A stretch of 64,000 bases of DNA from DATKNA01 sp963755755. GTDB lineage: Bacteria > Actinomycetota > Actinomycetes > Actinomycetales > Kineosporiaceae. The position numbers were made by a program, and so were the translations under genes. Position 1 is the stretch's first letter. Every line of letters begins with the position of its first letter. The stretch spans positions 186,001 through 250,000 of the forward strand of contig CAVWLJ010000010.1 of NCBI GenBank assembly GCA_963755755.1, written 5' to 3'. Shown piece by piece: positions 46,492 through 64,000 of this stretch. The notes under the pieces are model-generated. The model searched no databases. It had not been told where the DNA came from and was given only the letters and a program-made list of their open reading frames with translations.

Positions 46492-47205
46492 GTGCCGCCC
46501 CAGCCTCCCGAGGACTCCGAGCGCCTCCTCCGGACGGCGCTCGAGGGCTGGTCCACGCAGGTCGCGCCCGCGCTGCTCGGCGTCCGGCTCGTCTCGGAGC
46601 TGGGCGGCGAGCACGTCGTCGTCCGGCTCACGGAGGTCGAGGCATACATGGGCCAGGACGACCCGGGGTCGCACGCCTTCCGCGGGCCCACCCCCCGGAC
46701 GCAGATCATGTTCGGGCCCGCCGGCTTCCTCTACGTGTACTTCACCTACGGGATGCATTGGTGCGCCAACGTCGTCTGCGGTCCCGTCGGCTCGGCGTCG
46801 GCGGTGCTGCTCCGGGCCGGTGAGGTGGTGGAGGGCCTGGACGCCGCGCGCGGCCGGCGGCGCACCGCGCGCAGGGACGCCGAGCTCGCGCGGGGCCCGG
46901 CCCGCCTGACGACCGCGCTCGGCATCGACGGCGGCCACGACGGGGTGGACCTCGTCACGGACGCGCGGCTGTGGCTGGAGCCACCCGAGACGCCGGGCAC
47001 CGGTCCGGTGCGCACGGGGCCACGCGTCGGCATCCGCGGGGACGGCGGGGACGGCGTCCGCTTCCCCTGGCGGTTCTGGCTGGACGGTGACCCCACGGTC
47101 TCCACCTACCGGCCCGGGCAACTGCGTCGCCGCCCGGGCCGTGAGGGTGACATCGTTCCAGGAGCGGGCGCGGCCGGCGCCCTGACCGGAGAGGACCTGA
47201 CGTGA
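46492..47205 (+). CDS. 3-methyladenine DNA glycosylase (AAG/MPG family)
   Basis: This repair enzyme removes alkylated purines. The 237-residue protein has the AAG fold marks: LLGVRLVSEL, VVRLTEVEAYMGQDDPGSHAFRGPTPRTQIMFG with the catalytic Glu, YVYFTYGMHWCANVVC and LARGPARLTTALGI. A TAGGAT hexamer ends six bases before the GTG, suggesting a leaderless transcript. It overlaps the start of tyrS by four bases. Confidence 0.93.
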   Translation: MPPQPPEDSERLLRTALEGWSTQVAPALLGVRLVSELGGEHVVVRLTEVEAYMGQDDPGSHAFRGPTPRTQIMFGPAGFLYVYFTYGMHWCANVVCGPVGSASAVLLRAGEVVEGLDAARGRRRTARRDAELARGPARLTTALGIDGGHDGVDLVTDARLWLEPPETPGTGPVRTGPRVGIRGDGGDGVRFPWRFWLDGDPTVSTYRPGQLRRRPGREGDIVPGAGAAGALTGEDLT

Positions 47206-48491
47206 CGGTGCCGGACACGAGGATCGGCGCGCTCGAGGAGCTGCGCTGGCGGGGCCTCATCGCCCTGTCGACGGACGAGGAGGCGCTCGGCGCCGCCTTG
47301 GCCGCGGGTCCGGTCACGTACTACTGCGGCTTCGACCCCACGGCACCGAGCCTGCACATCGGCAACCTGCTGCAGCTGCTCACCATGCGCCGGCTCCAGG
47401 ACGCCGGTCACCGGCCGATCGCCCTCGTCGGCGGGGCCACCGGACTCATCGGTGACCCGCGGATGTCGGGGGAGCGCGTGCTCAACGACCGCGAGACCGT
47501 CGCCGGCTGGGTGGAGCGGATCCGGGGGCAGGTGCAGCGCTACCTCGACTTCGACGGGCCGGGCGCCGCCCGGGTGGTCGACAACCTCGACTGGACGGCG
47601 CCGCTCTCGGCGATCGACTTCCTGCGGGACATCGGCAAGCACTTCCGGGTGAACCGGATGCTCGCGAAGGAGGCGGTGAGCGCCCGCCTGCAGAGCGACG
47701 CGGGCATCAGCTTCACCGAGTTCAGCTACCAGATCCTGCAGGGTATGGACTTCCTCGAGCTCTACCGGCGGCACGGCTGCACGCTGCAGACCGGCGGCAG
47801 CGACCAGTGGGGCAACCTGACCGCGGGCACGGACCTCATCCATCGCGTCGAGGGCGTCGCCGCGCACGCGCTGGCGACGCCGCTGGTCACCAAGGCGGAC
47901 GGGACGAAGTTCGGCAAGACGGAGAGCGGAACCGTCTGGCTGGACGGCGACATGACCTCGCCGTACGCCTTCTACCAGTTCTGGCTCAACGCCGAGGACG
48001 CCAAGGTCGCCGAGTACCTGCGGTTCTTCACCTTCCGTACGGAGGAGGAGATCGACGACCTCGACCGCGCGACCCAGGAGCGCCCACAGGCGCGGGAGGC
48101 GCAGCGCGCGCTGGCGGCGGACGTCACAGATCTCGTGCACGGTTCCGAGGCACGCCTGCGCGTGGAGGATGCGAGCAAGGCACTGTTCGGCCGGGGCGAT
48201 CTCGGGGTGCTCGACGAGCGGTCGCTCGCCGACGCGTTCGCCGAGCTCCCGCTGGCGCGGGTGCCGCGCCGCGACCATCCGGTGGCGGAACTGTTCGCGG
48301 CGTCGGGTCTGGTGCCGAGCAAGTCCGCCGCGCGCCGGGCGATCGCCGAGGGCGGGGCCTACGTCAACAACCGGCGGATCGACGACGAGGACGCCATGGT
48401 GGGGCCGGCGGACCTGCTGCACGGTCGGTGGCTGCTGCTGCGGCGCGGACGCCGATCGCTGGCCGCGGTGGAGCTCGCCGATCCGGTCTGA
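47202..48491 (+). CDS. tyrS: Tyrosyl-tRNA synthetase TyrS
   Basis: This class I synthetase has 429 residues. The HIGH motif is HIGN in APSLHIGNLLQLL. The tyrosine-binding GGSDQWGNLTAG and the KMSKS-type loop KADGTKFGKTE are present, and a C-terminal S4 domain (SGLVPSKSAARRAIAEGGAYVNN) completes it. It is translationally coupled to the glycosylase gene and is the last protein gene before the first rRNA operon. Confidence 0.96.
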   Translation: MTVPDTRIGALEELRWRGLIALSTDEEALGAALAAGPVTYYCGFDPTAPSLHIGNLLQLLTMRRLQDAGHRPIALVGGATGLIGDPRMSGERVLNDRETVAGWVERIRGQVQRYLDFDGPGAARVVDNLDWTAPLSAIDFLRDIGKHFRVNRMLAKEAVSARLQSDAGISFTEFSYQILQGMDFLELYRRHGCTLQTGGSDQWGNLTAGTDLIHRVEGVAAHALATPLVTKADGTKFGKTESGTVWLDGDMTSPYAFYQFWLNAEDAKVAEYLRFFTFRTEEEIDDLDRATQERPQAREAQRALAADVTDLVHGSEARLRVEDASKALFGRGDLGVLDERSLADAFAELPLARVPRRDHPVAELFAASGLVPSKSAARRAIAEGGAYVNNRRIDDEDAMVGPADLLHGRWLLLRRGRRSLAAVELADPV

Positions 48492-48562
48492 CCGGTCGCT
48501 CTTGGTGGCCGTGTCGGCACGTACCGGCGTCTCTGCAGGTCAGTCGCTGATCCTCTTCCGAT

Positions 48563-48591
48563 TTGACGCCGCCGGGCAGGGTTCTTACAGT
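48563..48591 (+). promoter_or_regulatory. rRNA operon 1 promoter P1
   Basis: TTGACG at 48563-48568 and TACAGT at 48586-48591 have an ideal 17-base spacer. The rRNA operon 2 leader has a matching pair at the same place relative to the shared 33-nt element. Confidence 0.7.
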
Positions 48592-48607
48592 TCTGGACGT
48601 CGCCTGG

Positions 48608-48640
48608 GCAGGGAGGAACGGACACCGCGAGGTGGCCGGT
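48608..48640 (+). promoter_or_regulatory. 33-nt element conserved after P1 in both rRNA leaders
   Basis: The same 33 bases occur at 56176-56208, although the DNA around them differs. It contains CACCGCGAGGTG, a 4-bp stem closed by a GCGA (GNRA-type) loop. It starts about 17 nt after the -10 box, so it would be near the 5' end of the P1 transcript. Confidence 0.6.
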
Positions 48641-48703
48641 CCCACCAGAGCGACCGCCAGGAACATGTCGGGAGTCTTCGCCGTTGAGGCGAGGTGCGAC
48701 GGC

Positions 48704-48725
48704 ACGATCCTCGTCGTAGGATCGT
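48704..48725 (+). promoter_or_regulatory. Perfect 8-bp hairpin between P1 and P2 of rRNA operon 1
   Basis: ACGATCCT at 48704-48711 pairs with AGGATCGT at 48718-48725 around CGTCGT. It is not shared with operon 2. Confidence 0.5.
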
Positions 48726-48835
48726 CTGGCGCCCCGCGGGAACGCATCCGGAACCGAGCTGCCACTGGCGGCCGGCGCCGGGTGCCGAGCGCGGGGATGG
48801 GCCGAACGGCCCCGGTCGAGTCCGTTGAACGGAAT

Positions 48836-48864
48836 TTGACCGGGGAAGCGGGTCGGCCTAACAT
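48836..48864 (+). promoter_or_regulatory. rRNA operon 1 promoter P2
   Basis: TTGACC at 48836-48841 and TAACAT at 48859-48864 are 17 bases apart. It lies just before the leader block shared with operon 2. Confidence 0.75.
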
Positions 48865-48870
48865 GGACGG

Positions 48871-49116
48871 GTTGCCCCCGATGAGTCCGCTGCGGAAGTG
48901 GCGGGGTTGTGGGTGTGCGTCGGTTCCTTGAGAACTCAACAGCGTGCCAAAAGTCGATGCCAAGTTTTACCTCGTCTAGAGGTTCCTTTGGTTGAGATGG
49001 ATGGTCTCTTTACGAGACGATTCGTAGATGCCGAGATCTGATCCTGCTTTCGGGTGGGGTCGTTCTTCTTGATGTCCGGTTGTTTGCCCTTGTGGGTGGG
49101 TGGCCGGGTTTGATCA
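48871..49116 (+). promoter_or_regulatory. rRNA operon 1 leader with boxA-like element
   Basis: This transcribed leader is nearly identical to 56584-56830. It contains TTCCTTGAGAACTCAACAG at 48924-48942, the boxA-like antitermination/processing element usual in actinobacterial rRNA leaders. The only difference noticed is one extra T in operon 2. Confidence 0.7.
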
Positions 49117-54139
<5,023 letters not shown>

Positions 54140-54298
54140 CAACACTCCACCACCCCTCCGAGGGGCGGTGACGTAATCACTTACTGCACGCGTCCACTAT
54201 GCGGTTCCCGAGAGACGAACCGAACACACCCCAACCCCCAACGCCACCACCACGTGGCCGGAGGGGGGCGGGGTGACCCGGTCCGACAACTCGACAGT
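54140..54298 (+). other. 23S-5S spacer, operon 1
   Basis: About 160 bases with no gene. It matches the operon 2 spacer except for small differences in C and G runs. Confidence 0.8.
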
Positions 54299-54417
54299 GT
54301 TTCGGCGGCCATAGCGACGGGGAAACGCCCGGCTCCATTCCGAACCCGGAAGCTAAGCCCGTCAGCGCCGATGGTACTGCCCGGGCGACCGGGTGGGAGA
54401 GTAGGTCGCCGCCGAAC
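54299..54417 (+). rRNA. rrf: 5S ribosomal RNA, operon 1
   Basis: GTTTCGGCGGCCATAGCG at the 5' end pairs with the 3' end GGTCGCCGCCGAAC. The inner CCATTCCGAACCCGGAAG block is typical. Length is about 119 bases. I saw no difference from the operon 2 copy. Confidence 0.96.
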
Positions 54418-54428
54418 GTACTTCCAGC

Positions 54429-54485
54429 CACGACGGTGGCCCCCGGACCTCATCGAGGTTCGTGCGGGGCCACCGTCGTGTTTTG
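54429..54485 (+). terminator. Terminator of rRNA operon 1
   Basis: CACGACGGTGGCCCC (54429-54443) pairs perfectly with GGGGCCACCGTCGTG (54466-54480) and is followed by TTTTGT. This 15-bp stem with a T-run is a classic intrinsic terminator, unrelated in sequence to that of operon 2. Confidence 0.9.
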
Positions 54486-54747
54486 TCCCGCGCGGTACAT
54501 GCGGTGGGGGCGAGACCTTCGCCGCATCGCCTTCCCCGGGGTGCCACATCTGGTCGGCATGGTCCGCTCCGCCCCGTCAGGGGCTGGGGTTCGGCTCGTC
54601 GGGGCGCTCAGCGTGGAGAGCCCTCCGCTGCCGGCGTCCGGGCCGTGCCAGAGGTTCTGTCCTCTCGGCGGGCAATCGCGCTTGGACGCGGACGGGGCGT
54701 CGGGCGCGGCCGGGGAGTTCGGGATAGGTTCCGTGCTCGTGAGCGAC

Positions 54748-55700
54748 ATGCAGTATCGCCGGCTCGGTTCTTCCGGGCTCGTGGTCTCCGTGGTCGGGCT
54801 GGGGTGCAACAACTTCGGGCGGCGGATCGACGTCGAGGCCACGCGTGCCGTCGTCGACGCGGCCCTCGAGGCCGGCGTCACGTTCTTCGACACCGCCGAC
54901 GTCTACGGCGAGTCGGAGGCGTTCCTCGGTGAGGTTCTCCAGGGGCGCCGCGACCAGGTCGTGCTGGCGACCAAGTTCGGGAACTCTCTGCGCGGTGCTC
55001 TGGGCGACGACCATGGCGCGCGTGGCTCGCGCTGGTACATCCGGCGGGCCGTCGAGCGATCCCTCCGCCGGCTGCGCACGGATCACATCGACCTGTACCA
55101 GATGCACCGCCCGGACCCGTCGACGCCGATCGAGGAGACCCTGGCGGCCTTGACCGAGCTCGTGCGCGAGGGGAAGGTCCGCTACGTCGGGCACTCCAAC
55201 TTCACCGCATGGCAGGCGTCCGACGCCGAGTGGACGGCCAGGACTCGCGGGTTCGAGCGGTTCGTCAGCGCGCAGAACGAGTACAGCTGGCTCGAGCGCG
55301 GCGTGGAGAGCGAGCTCGTCCCCGCGCTGCAGCACTACGGGATCGGGCTGCTGCCGTACTTCCCGCTCGCGAACGGCCTGCTCACGGGGAAGTACCAGCG
55401 GGGCACCCGACCGCCGGAGGGGACCCGACTGAACGCCCCGGACTACGACAGCTACCTCACGCCCGAGCGCTTCGACCTCGTGGAAGCGCTCGAGCAGTAT
55501 GCGGACGAGCGCGGAATCACGCTGCTCGACGTGGCCATCGGCGGCCTCGCAGCACGGCCGACGGTCGCGTCGGTGATCGCGGGCGCGACCCGGCCGGACA
55601 GGTGCGCGCCAACGCGACGGCCGGGACGTGGACCGCCACATCGGAGGACCTGAGGGAGCTCGACGCGGTGGTGACGAACACAACCGGCGGGCGCGGCTAG
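54748..55700 (+). CDS. Aldo/keto reductase, frameshifted near the end
   Basis: This NADPH-dependent reductase is of the YdhF / voltage-channel-beta-like group. It begins MQYRRLGSSGLVVSVVGLGC. The catalytic set is visible: Asp and Tyr in FFDTADVYGESE, Lys in VVLATKFGN, and His in YQMHRPDPSTPIEE. LPYFPLANGLLTGKYQRG follows. One base lost near 55597 shifts the frame; the corrected tail is VIAGATRPDQVRANATAGTW and ends at TAG 55698-55700. The substrate is unknown. It is the only gene between the two rRNA operons. GTG 54739 is an alternative start. Confidence 0.88.
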
Positions 55701-56131
55701 CACCACGCTCACGGGTCCACGGCGCCGCATGGTGTCCGACCTCCCGGAGCTCCGGCGCCGCCGCTCGACAGCGAAGGGCCGATGGCAGCCGGGGGGCGAG
55801 GAAGCCCAGACGTGGGCGGAGGCAATCTCGCTGCCCGGCCCCCGATGTCCAGAACTGCCGCGCCCCTGATGCCCACGAGCTGCCGCGCACCTGATGCCCA
55901 CGAGAGCCGGCCCCGGTCTCGGGGCCACACCCCCCTGCCCTCACCTGCCGTGCACCTCGGCGCCCCCGACCCGCCTCCCGTGGGTCAGGGGGCGCCCGGC
56001 AAACTCACCGGGAGAGTGGCCACCCATGGGCGCCGCGGGTAGTCCGCAGCAAGGAGGTGCTGGCTCCGGCTCGCTGGGCACGACACGCCGGAGCCCCGCG
56101 GCCACGCCGCGAGGCGTGATCAAAGCCCGAT
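55701..56131 (+). other. Non-coding region with a 25-bp tandem repeat
   Basis: No believable gene is seen in these 430 bases. A 25-base unit is repeated in tandem at 55855-55879 and 55880-55904 with one mismatch. A 7-bp hairpin GGCCCCG/CGGGGCC lies at 55909-55926 and may end transcription of the aldo/keto reductase gene. Confidence 0.6.
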
Positions 56132-56160
56132 TTGACTCTGCGACGCCGGATTCCTAGAGT
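56132..56160 (+). promoter_or_regulatory. rRNA operon 2 promoter P1
   Basis: TTGACT at 56132-56137 and TAGAGT at 56155-56160 with a 17-base spacer. The 33-nt element shared with operon 1 follows at 56176-56208. Confidence 0.7.
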
Positions 56161-56175
56161 CTTCCAGGCCGCACG

Positions 56176-56208
56176 GCAGGGAGGAACGGACACCGCGAGG
56201 TGGCCGGT
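56176..56208 (+). promoter_or_regulatory. 33-nt element after P1, operon 2 copy
   Basis: Identical to 48608-48640, including the CACC-GCGA-GGTG mini-hairpin, at the same distance from P1. Confidence 0.6.
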
Positions 56209-56301
56209 TCCGGCCGGGTCGGTCGCTCGGGAAGAACCCCACCGTCGGCACCGTCGTCATCGCGCAGCGGTGGTCCTCCTTGTGAGGGTCTGGCCGATGG
56301 A

Positions 56302-56540
56302 ACGGATCATTCTCCCTGATCACCGAAAGGCCGGTGATCGCGGGGAGTTGTGATCCGTCGGGAAATTCCCGAGGCCCGCGGGAACAACGCGGAGGCATCG
56401 TCTGTTCAGACGAGTACCGGCCTCCGGAACGATCCAGCGGGACATCCGCCGGGAATGACTCGGAGGCATCGTCCGTCGTGGCGAGCACTGCCTCCGAGTA
56501 CGCCCGGCGGGAACGCCCGGAGAACGATCGTCAGAGTTCG
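56302..56540 (+). repeat. Chain of hairpins between P1 and P2 of rRNA operon 2
   Basis: The first is a long three-part hairpin, 56302-56358: ACGGATCA/TGATCCGT, then CTCCC/GGGAG, then GATCACCG/CGGTGATC. Next is a 15-base near-palindrome TCGGGAA-A-TTCCCGA (56358-56372). Two similar hairpins follow, each starting GGAGGCATCGTC and closing with GCCTCCG or GGCCTCC; the first also has a TCGTCTG/CAGACGA inner stem. None of this is present in the operon 1 leader. Confidence 0.75.
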
Positions 56541-56548
56541 TCGAGAAC

Positions 56549-56577
56549 TTGACGGGAAGGGCTCCAGGACGTAAGCT
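56549..56577 (+). promoter_or_regulatory. rRNA operon 2 promoter P2
   Basis: TTGACG at 56549-56554 and TAAGCT at 56572-56577, spacer 17 bases, just before the shared leader block. Confidence 0.7.
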
Positions 56578-56583
56578 CGGAGA

Positions 56584-56830
56584 GTTGCCCCCGATGAGTC
56601 CGCTGCGGAAGTGGCGGGGTTGTGGGTGTGCGTCGGTTCCTTGAGAACTCAACAGCGTGCCAAAAGTCGATGCCAAGTTTTACCTCGTCTAGAGGTTCCT
56701 TTTGGTTGAGATGGATGGTCTCTTTACGAGACGATTCGTAGATGCCGAGATCTGATCCTGCTTTCGGGTGGGGTCGTTCTTCTTGATGTCCGGTTGTTTG
56801 CCCTTGTGGGTGGGTGGCCGGGTTTGATCA
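56584..56830 (+). promoter_or_regulatory. rRNA operon 2 leader with boxA-like element
   Basis: Nearly identical to 48871-49116, with TTCCTTGAGAACTCAACAG preserved and one extra T downstream. Confidence 0.7.
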
Positions 56831-61852
<5,022 letters not shown>

Positions 61853-62009
61853 CAACACTCCACCACCCCTTCCGGGGGCGGTGACGTAATCACTTACTGC
61901 ACGCGTCCACTATGCGGTTCCCGAGAGACGAACCGAACACACCCCAACCCCCACGCCACCACCACGTGGCCGGAGGGCGGGGGGTGACCCGGTCCGACAA
62001 CTCGACAGT

Positions 62010-62128
62010 GTTTCGGCGGCCATAGCGACGGGGAAACGCCCGGCTCCATTCCGAACCCGGAAGCTAAGCCCGTCAGCGCCGATGGTACTGCCCGGGCGAC
62101 CGGGTGGGAGAGTAGGTCGCCGCCGAAC
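62010..62128 (+). rRNA. rrf: 5S ribosomal RNA, operon 2
   Basis: Matches the operon 1 5S along its whole length; paired ends GTTTCGGCGG and CCGCCGAAC. Confidence 0.96.
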
Positions 62129-62138
62129 ATCTTTGCTG

Positions 62139-62199
62139 GGTGGCGGTCATCCCCCGCTTCACGCTTCGCGTGAAGGTCTGGGTGCGGATGACCGCCACC
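62139..62199 (+). terminator. Terminator of rRNA operon 2
   Basis: GGTGGCGGTCATCC (62139-62152) pairs perfectly with GGATGACCGCCACC (62186-62199). The loop holds a second hairpin, CTTCACGC/GCGTGAAG. GGCTCTTTG follows. The sequence is unrelated to the terminator of operon 1. Confidence 0.85.
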
Positions 62200-62425
62200 G
62201 GCTCTTTGCGCGTCCGCGACCAGGCGGATGTGCTTTCCGCACCACCCTGCTCGTAGACGCCTGGCCGCCGGTCGGGCCGGTTGTCGTTCGCTCGTTCCCG
62301 GCACACGATCCCGGTCCCGGGAGGCTGGGCCGCCCACGCGGTTACGATCGAACGTCACGGCATGGCGCCGCTGGTCCGGGGCACGGGCCGCGAGGATGCC
62401 GGCCGATCAATCGAGGGAGTCGTTG

Positions 62426-64000
62426 GTGGAGCCTGGAACGTCGAGCGATGGATCGTACGACGAGGGCACCCGCGCCTCCCGTGGCAGTGGCCGCGGTGCC
62501 GGCCCCCGGAACACCGGCGATCGCAGCGCTCGAGCCGCCGGTGGGTCCCCAAGGGCCGGTGGGTCCCCAAGGGCAGGCTGGGTCTCAGCGCGCGGGTGGG
62601 GCGAGCGGGGGTGGCGCAGGCGGGTATCGAGCGCCGGGCGGAGCGGGAGGCGCGGGAACTCCGCGCCGTCCGGGCAGCGATCGTGGTGACGGACGCGGCG
62701 CGGCAGACGCAGGAGCCACTCGCGGCGGCGGCTGGAAGTCGCCGGGGCGTGGAACCTCGGGCGCCGGGGGTACGCGCGGGGGAGGGCGGAACTCGCCCGC
62801 ACGCGACGCGACCGGCGCCAAGGCGGCAGACGGGAGCACTTGGAACTCATCCGGTCGTGGCGGGAGCAGCCCGGCGCGGAGGTCCGGCCCCCCACCCTCT
62901 CGTGATTCGGGCCCCAGAGGGGGCGGCCGAACCTCGGGCGGATCGCCGGGCACGGGCGCGCCCTGGACCGGAAGCAGGGGTGGCACGGACGACGCCCGAA
63001 GCCAGGGCCGACCGGCTGCGCGAGGGACGGGTACGCGCGGGGCGGCTCCGCGCGGAACGGGTGCCCCCGGAACGGCGGCACGTGGTGCCACGGGCGGGCA
63101 GGGCCGGTCCGGTACGTGGTCCGGTGGCGCAGCAGGGGCGTCGCGGCGCGGGCCCGCGGGCGCGGGCTCCGGTCAGCCCCGGAGCGCGGAGCGCGGCACG
63201 ACATCGCGCGGTGGAACGGGTGGGCAGGGCAGGTCGAGCACGTGGTCCGGCGGCGGTGCCGGCGCACCACGTCGCGGGCCCGATGAGCGCGGGAGCGGCG
63301 TTCCCGGGACGGCCGCGCGTGGTGCCACTGGCGGGCAGGGCCGGTCCGGTTCGTGGTCCGGTGGCGCAGCAGGGGCGCCGCGGCGCGGGCGCCGCGGGCG
63401 CGGGCTCCGGTCAGCCCGGGAGCGCGGAGCGCGGCACGACATCGCGCGGTGGAACGGGTGGGCGGGGTAGGTCCGGTACGTGGTCCGGCGGTGCTGCCGG
63501 CTCCGGAGGCGCGGCGGCCGACCGCCCAGGCGGCGGCGTCGGGGCCGGTTCGCGGGACAGCGGGACCGGGTTCCGCAGGACGGATCCGGCCAGTGGGCGC
63601 CCTCGGCGTCCGGACGAGCGCGGTGGCCGGTCCGGTTCGCGCTATTCGGGAGCACCGTCGCGTGCGCAGGAGGACCGGGCGCCGGGCCGGGCGGTTCCGC
63701 AGCGTCCGCTCGTCCCGGAGGAGGTCACCGGGGCGGAGCTCGATCGTGACGTGCGGACGAGGCTGTCCGGGCTGAGCTCCTACGCCGCGAAAGAGGTGGC
63801 CCGGCACCTCGTCATGGTCGGCCGGCTCATCGACGAGGACCCCGAGGCGGCGTGGCAGCAGGCCCTCGCGGCGCGGGGACTTGCCGCCCGGATCGGCGTC
63901 GTCCGTGAGGCCGCCGGCCTCGCCGCTTATCGCGCCGGCCACTATCCGGAGGCGCTCGCCGAGCTGCGCACCGCTCGGCGGCTCACCGGGTCGGACGAGC
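62426..64000 (+). CDS. TPR-type protein with long Gly/Arg/Ser-rich head (partial, frameshifted)
   Basis: The start is taken as the GTG at 62426 because GAGGGAG precedes it at the right distance. The first 320 or so residues are low in complexity, rich in Gly, Arg, Ser, Thr and Pro, with repeated GGQGRSGTWSGGAAGA and SAERGTTSRGGTGG units. The frame changes near 62585 and 63390. The structured part begins near 63700: LSSYAAKEVARHLVMVGRLIDEDPEAAWQQALAAR, then AAYRAGHYPEALAELRTARRL, a TPR-like helical repeat. The window ends inside it. Similar TPR proteins lie after tyrS and rRNA genes in other actinobacteria; function is unknown. Confidence 0.7.
63082..63480 (+). repeat. Long imperfect repeats in the Gly/Arg-rich head
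   Basis: A unit of about 240 bases starting GGTGCCAC(G/T)GGCGGGCAGG is present near 63082 and again near 63322, each made of two related halves of about 120 bases. The copies differ by point changes and one indel, which also breaks the reading frame near 63390. Confidence 0.7.

Noticed and set aside
62426..63480. CRISPR-like array because of regular repeats
   Set aside because: The repeats are long, coding, GC-rich and without unique spacers.

Overview
The window is very GC-rich, uses many GTG starts, and carries an FtsZ-SepF-Wag31 division cluster. It is an actinobacterial chromosome segment (class Actinomycetes). The 16S and Wag31 sequences look closest to Micrococcales or Kineosporiales types, but I cannot fix the family by eye. 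Almost everything is conserved core chromosome. I see no phage, IS element, plasmid gene, CRISPR array or tRNA.

Layout. 1-9281: end of the division and cell-wall cluster (murC partial, ftsQ, ftsZ, pgeF, yggS, sepF, yggT, wag31, a TraR/DksA zinc-finger gene, lspA, rluD). 9282-12337 (minus): a two-gene membrane module (SPFH protein plus zinc-ribbon membrane protein) and a small P-loop kinase. 12692-19602: dnaE, two membrane-associated proteins of unknown role, a YbaK deacylase and a Lon-N-domain protein. 19690-28704: histidine genes hisD, hisC, hisB, hisA (no hisH), interrupted by a divergent surface acyltransferase, then an SseB-like protein and an MFS exporter. 28786-35450: DUF1844, infC-rpmI-rplT, an rRNA methyltransferase and pheST. 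35538-37048: a CapA-like lipoprotein and a small membrane protein. 37055-45638: argCJBDFR-argG-argH behind paired ARG boxes. 45682-48491: AlaX-type editing protein, 3-methyladenine glycosylase and tyrS. 48563-62199: two nearly identical rRNA operons in direct orientation, 7.7 kb apart, separated by one aldo/keto reductase gene. 62426-end: a TPR protein with a long Gly/Arg/Ser-rich head, cut by the window end.

How the parts fit. Most genes sit in tight same-strand operons with ATGA/GTGA overlaps. The strongest regulatory signals are the ARG boxes that cover the argC promoter and touch its start codon, the AUC start and upstream hairpin of infC, paired promoters for each rRNA operon, and several leaderless-type promoters (TANNNT 6-8 nt before a GTG).

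Quality warning. About 35 single-base indels break reading frames, including in genes that must be intact (pheT, ftsZ, sepF, argB, rplT). Most are single-base insertions. I read them as sequence or assembly errors and annotate the affected genes as whole, with approximate shift positions.
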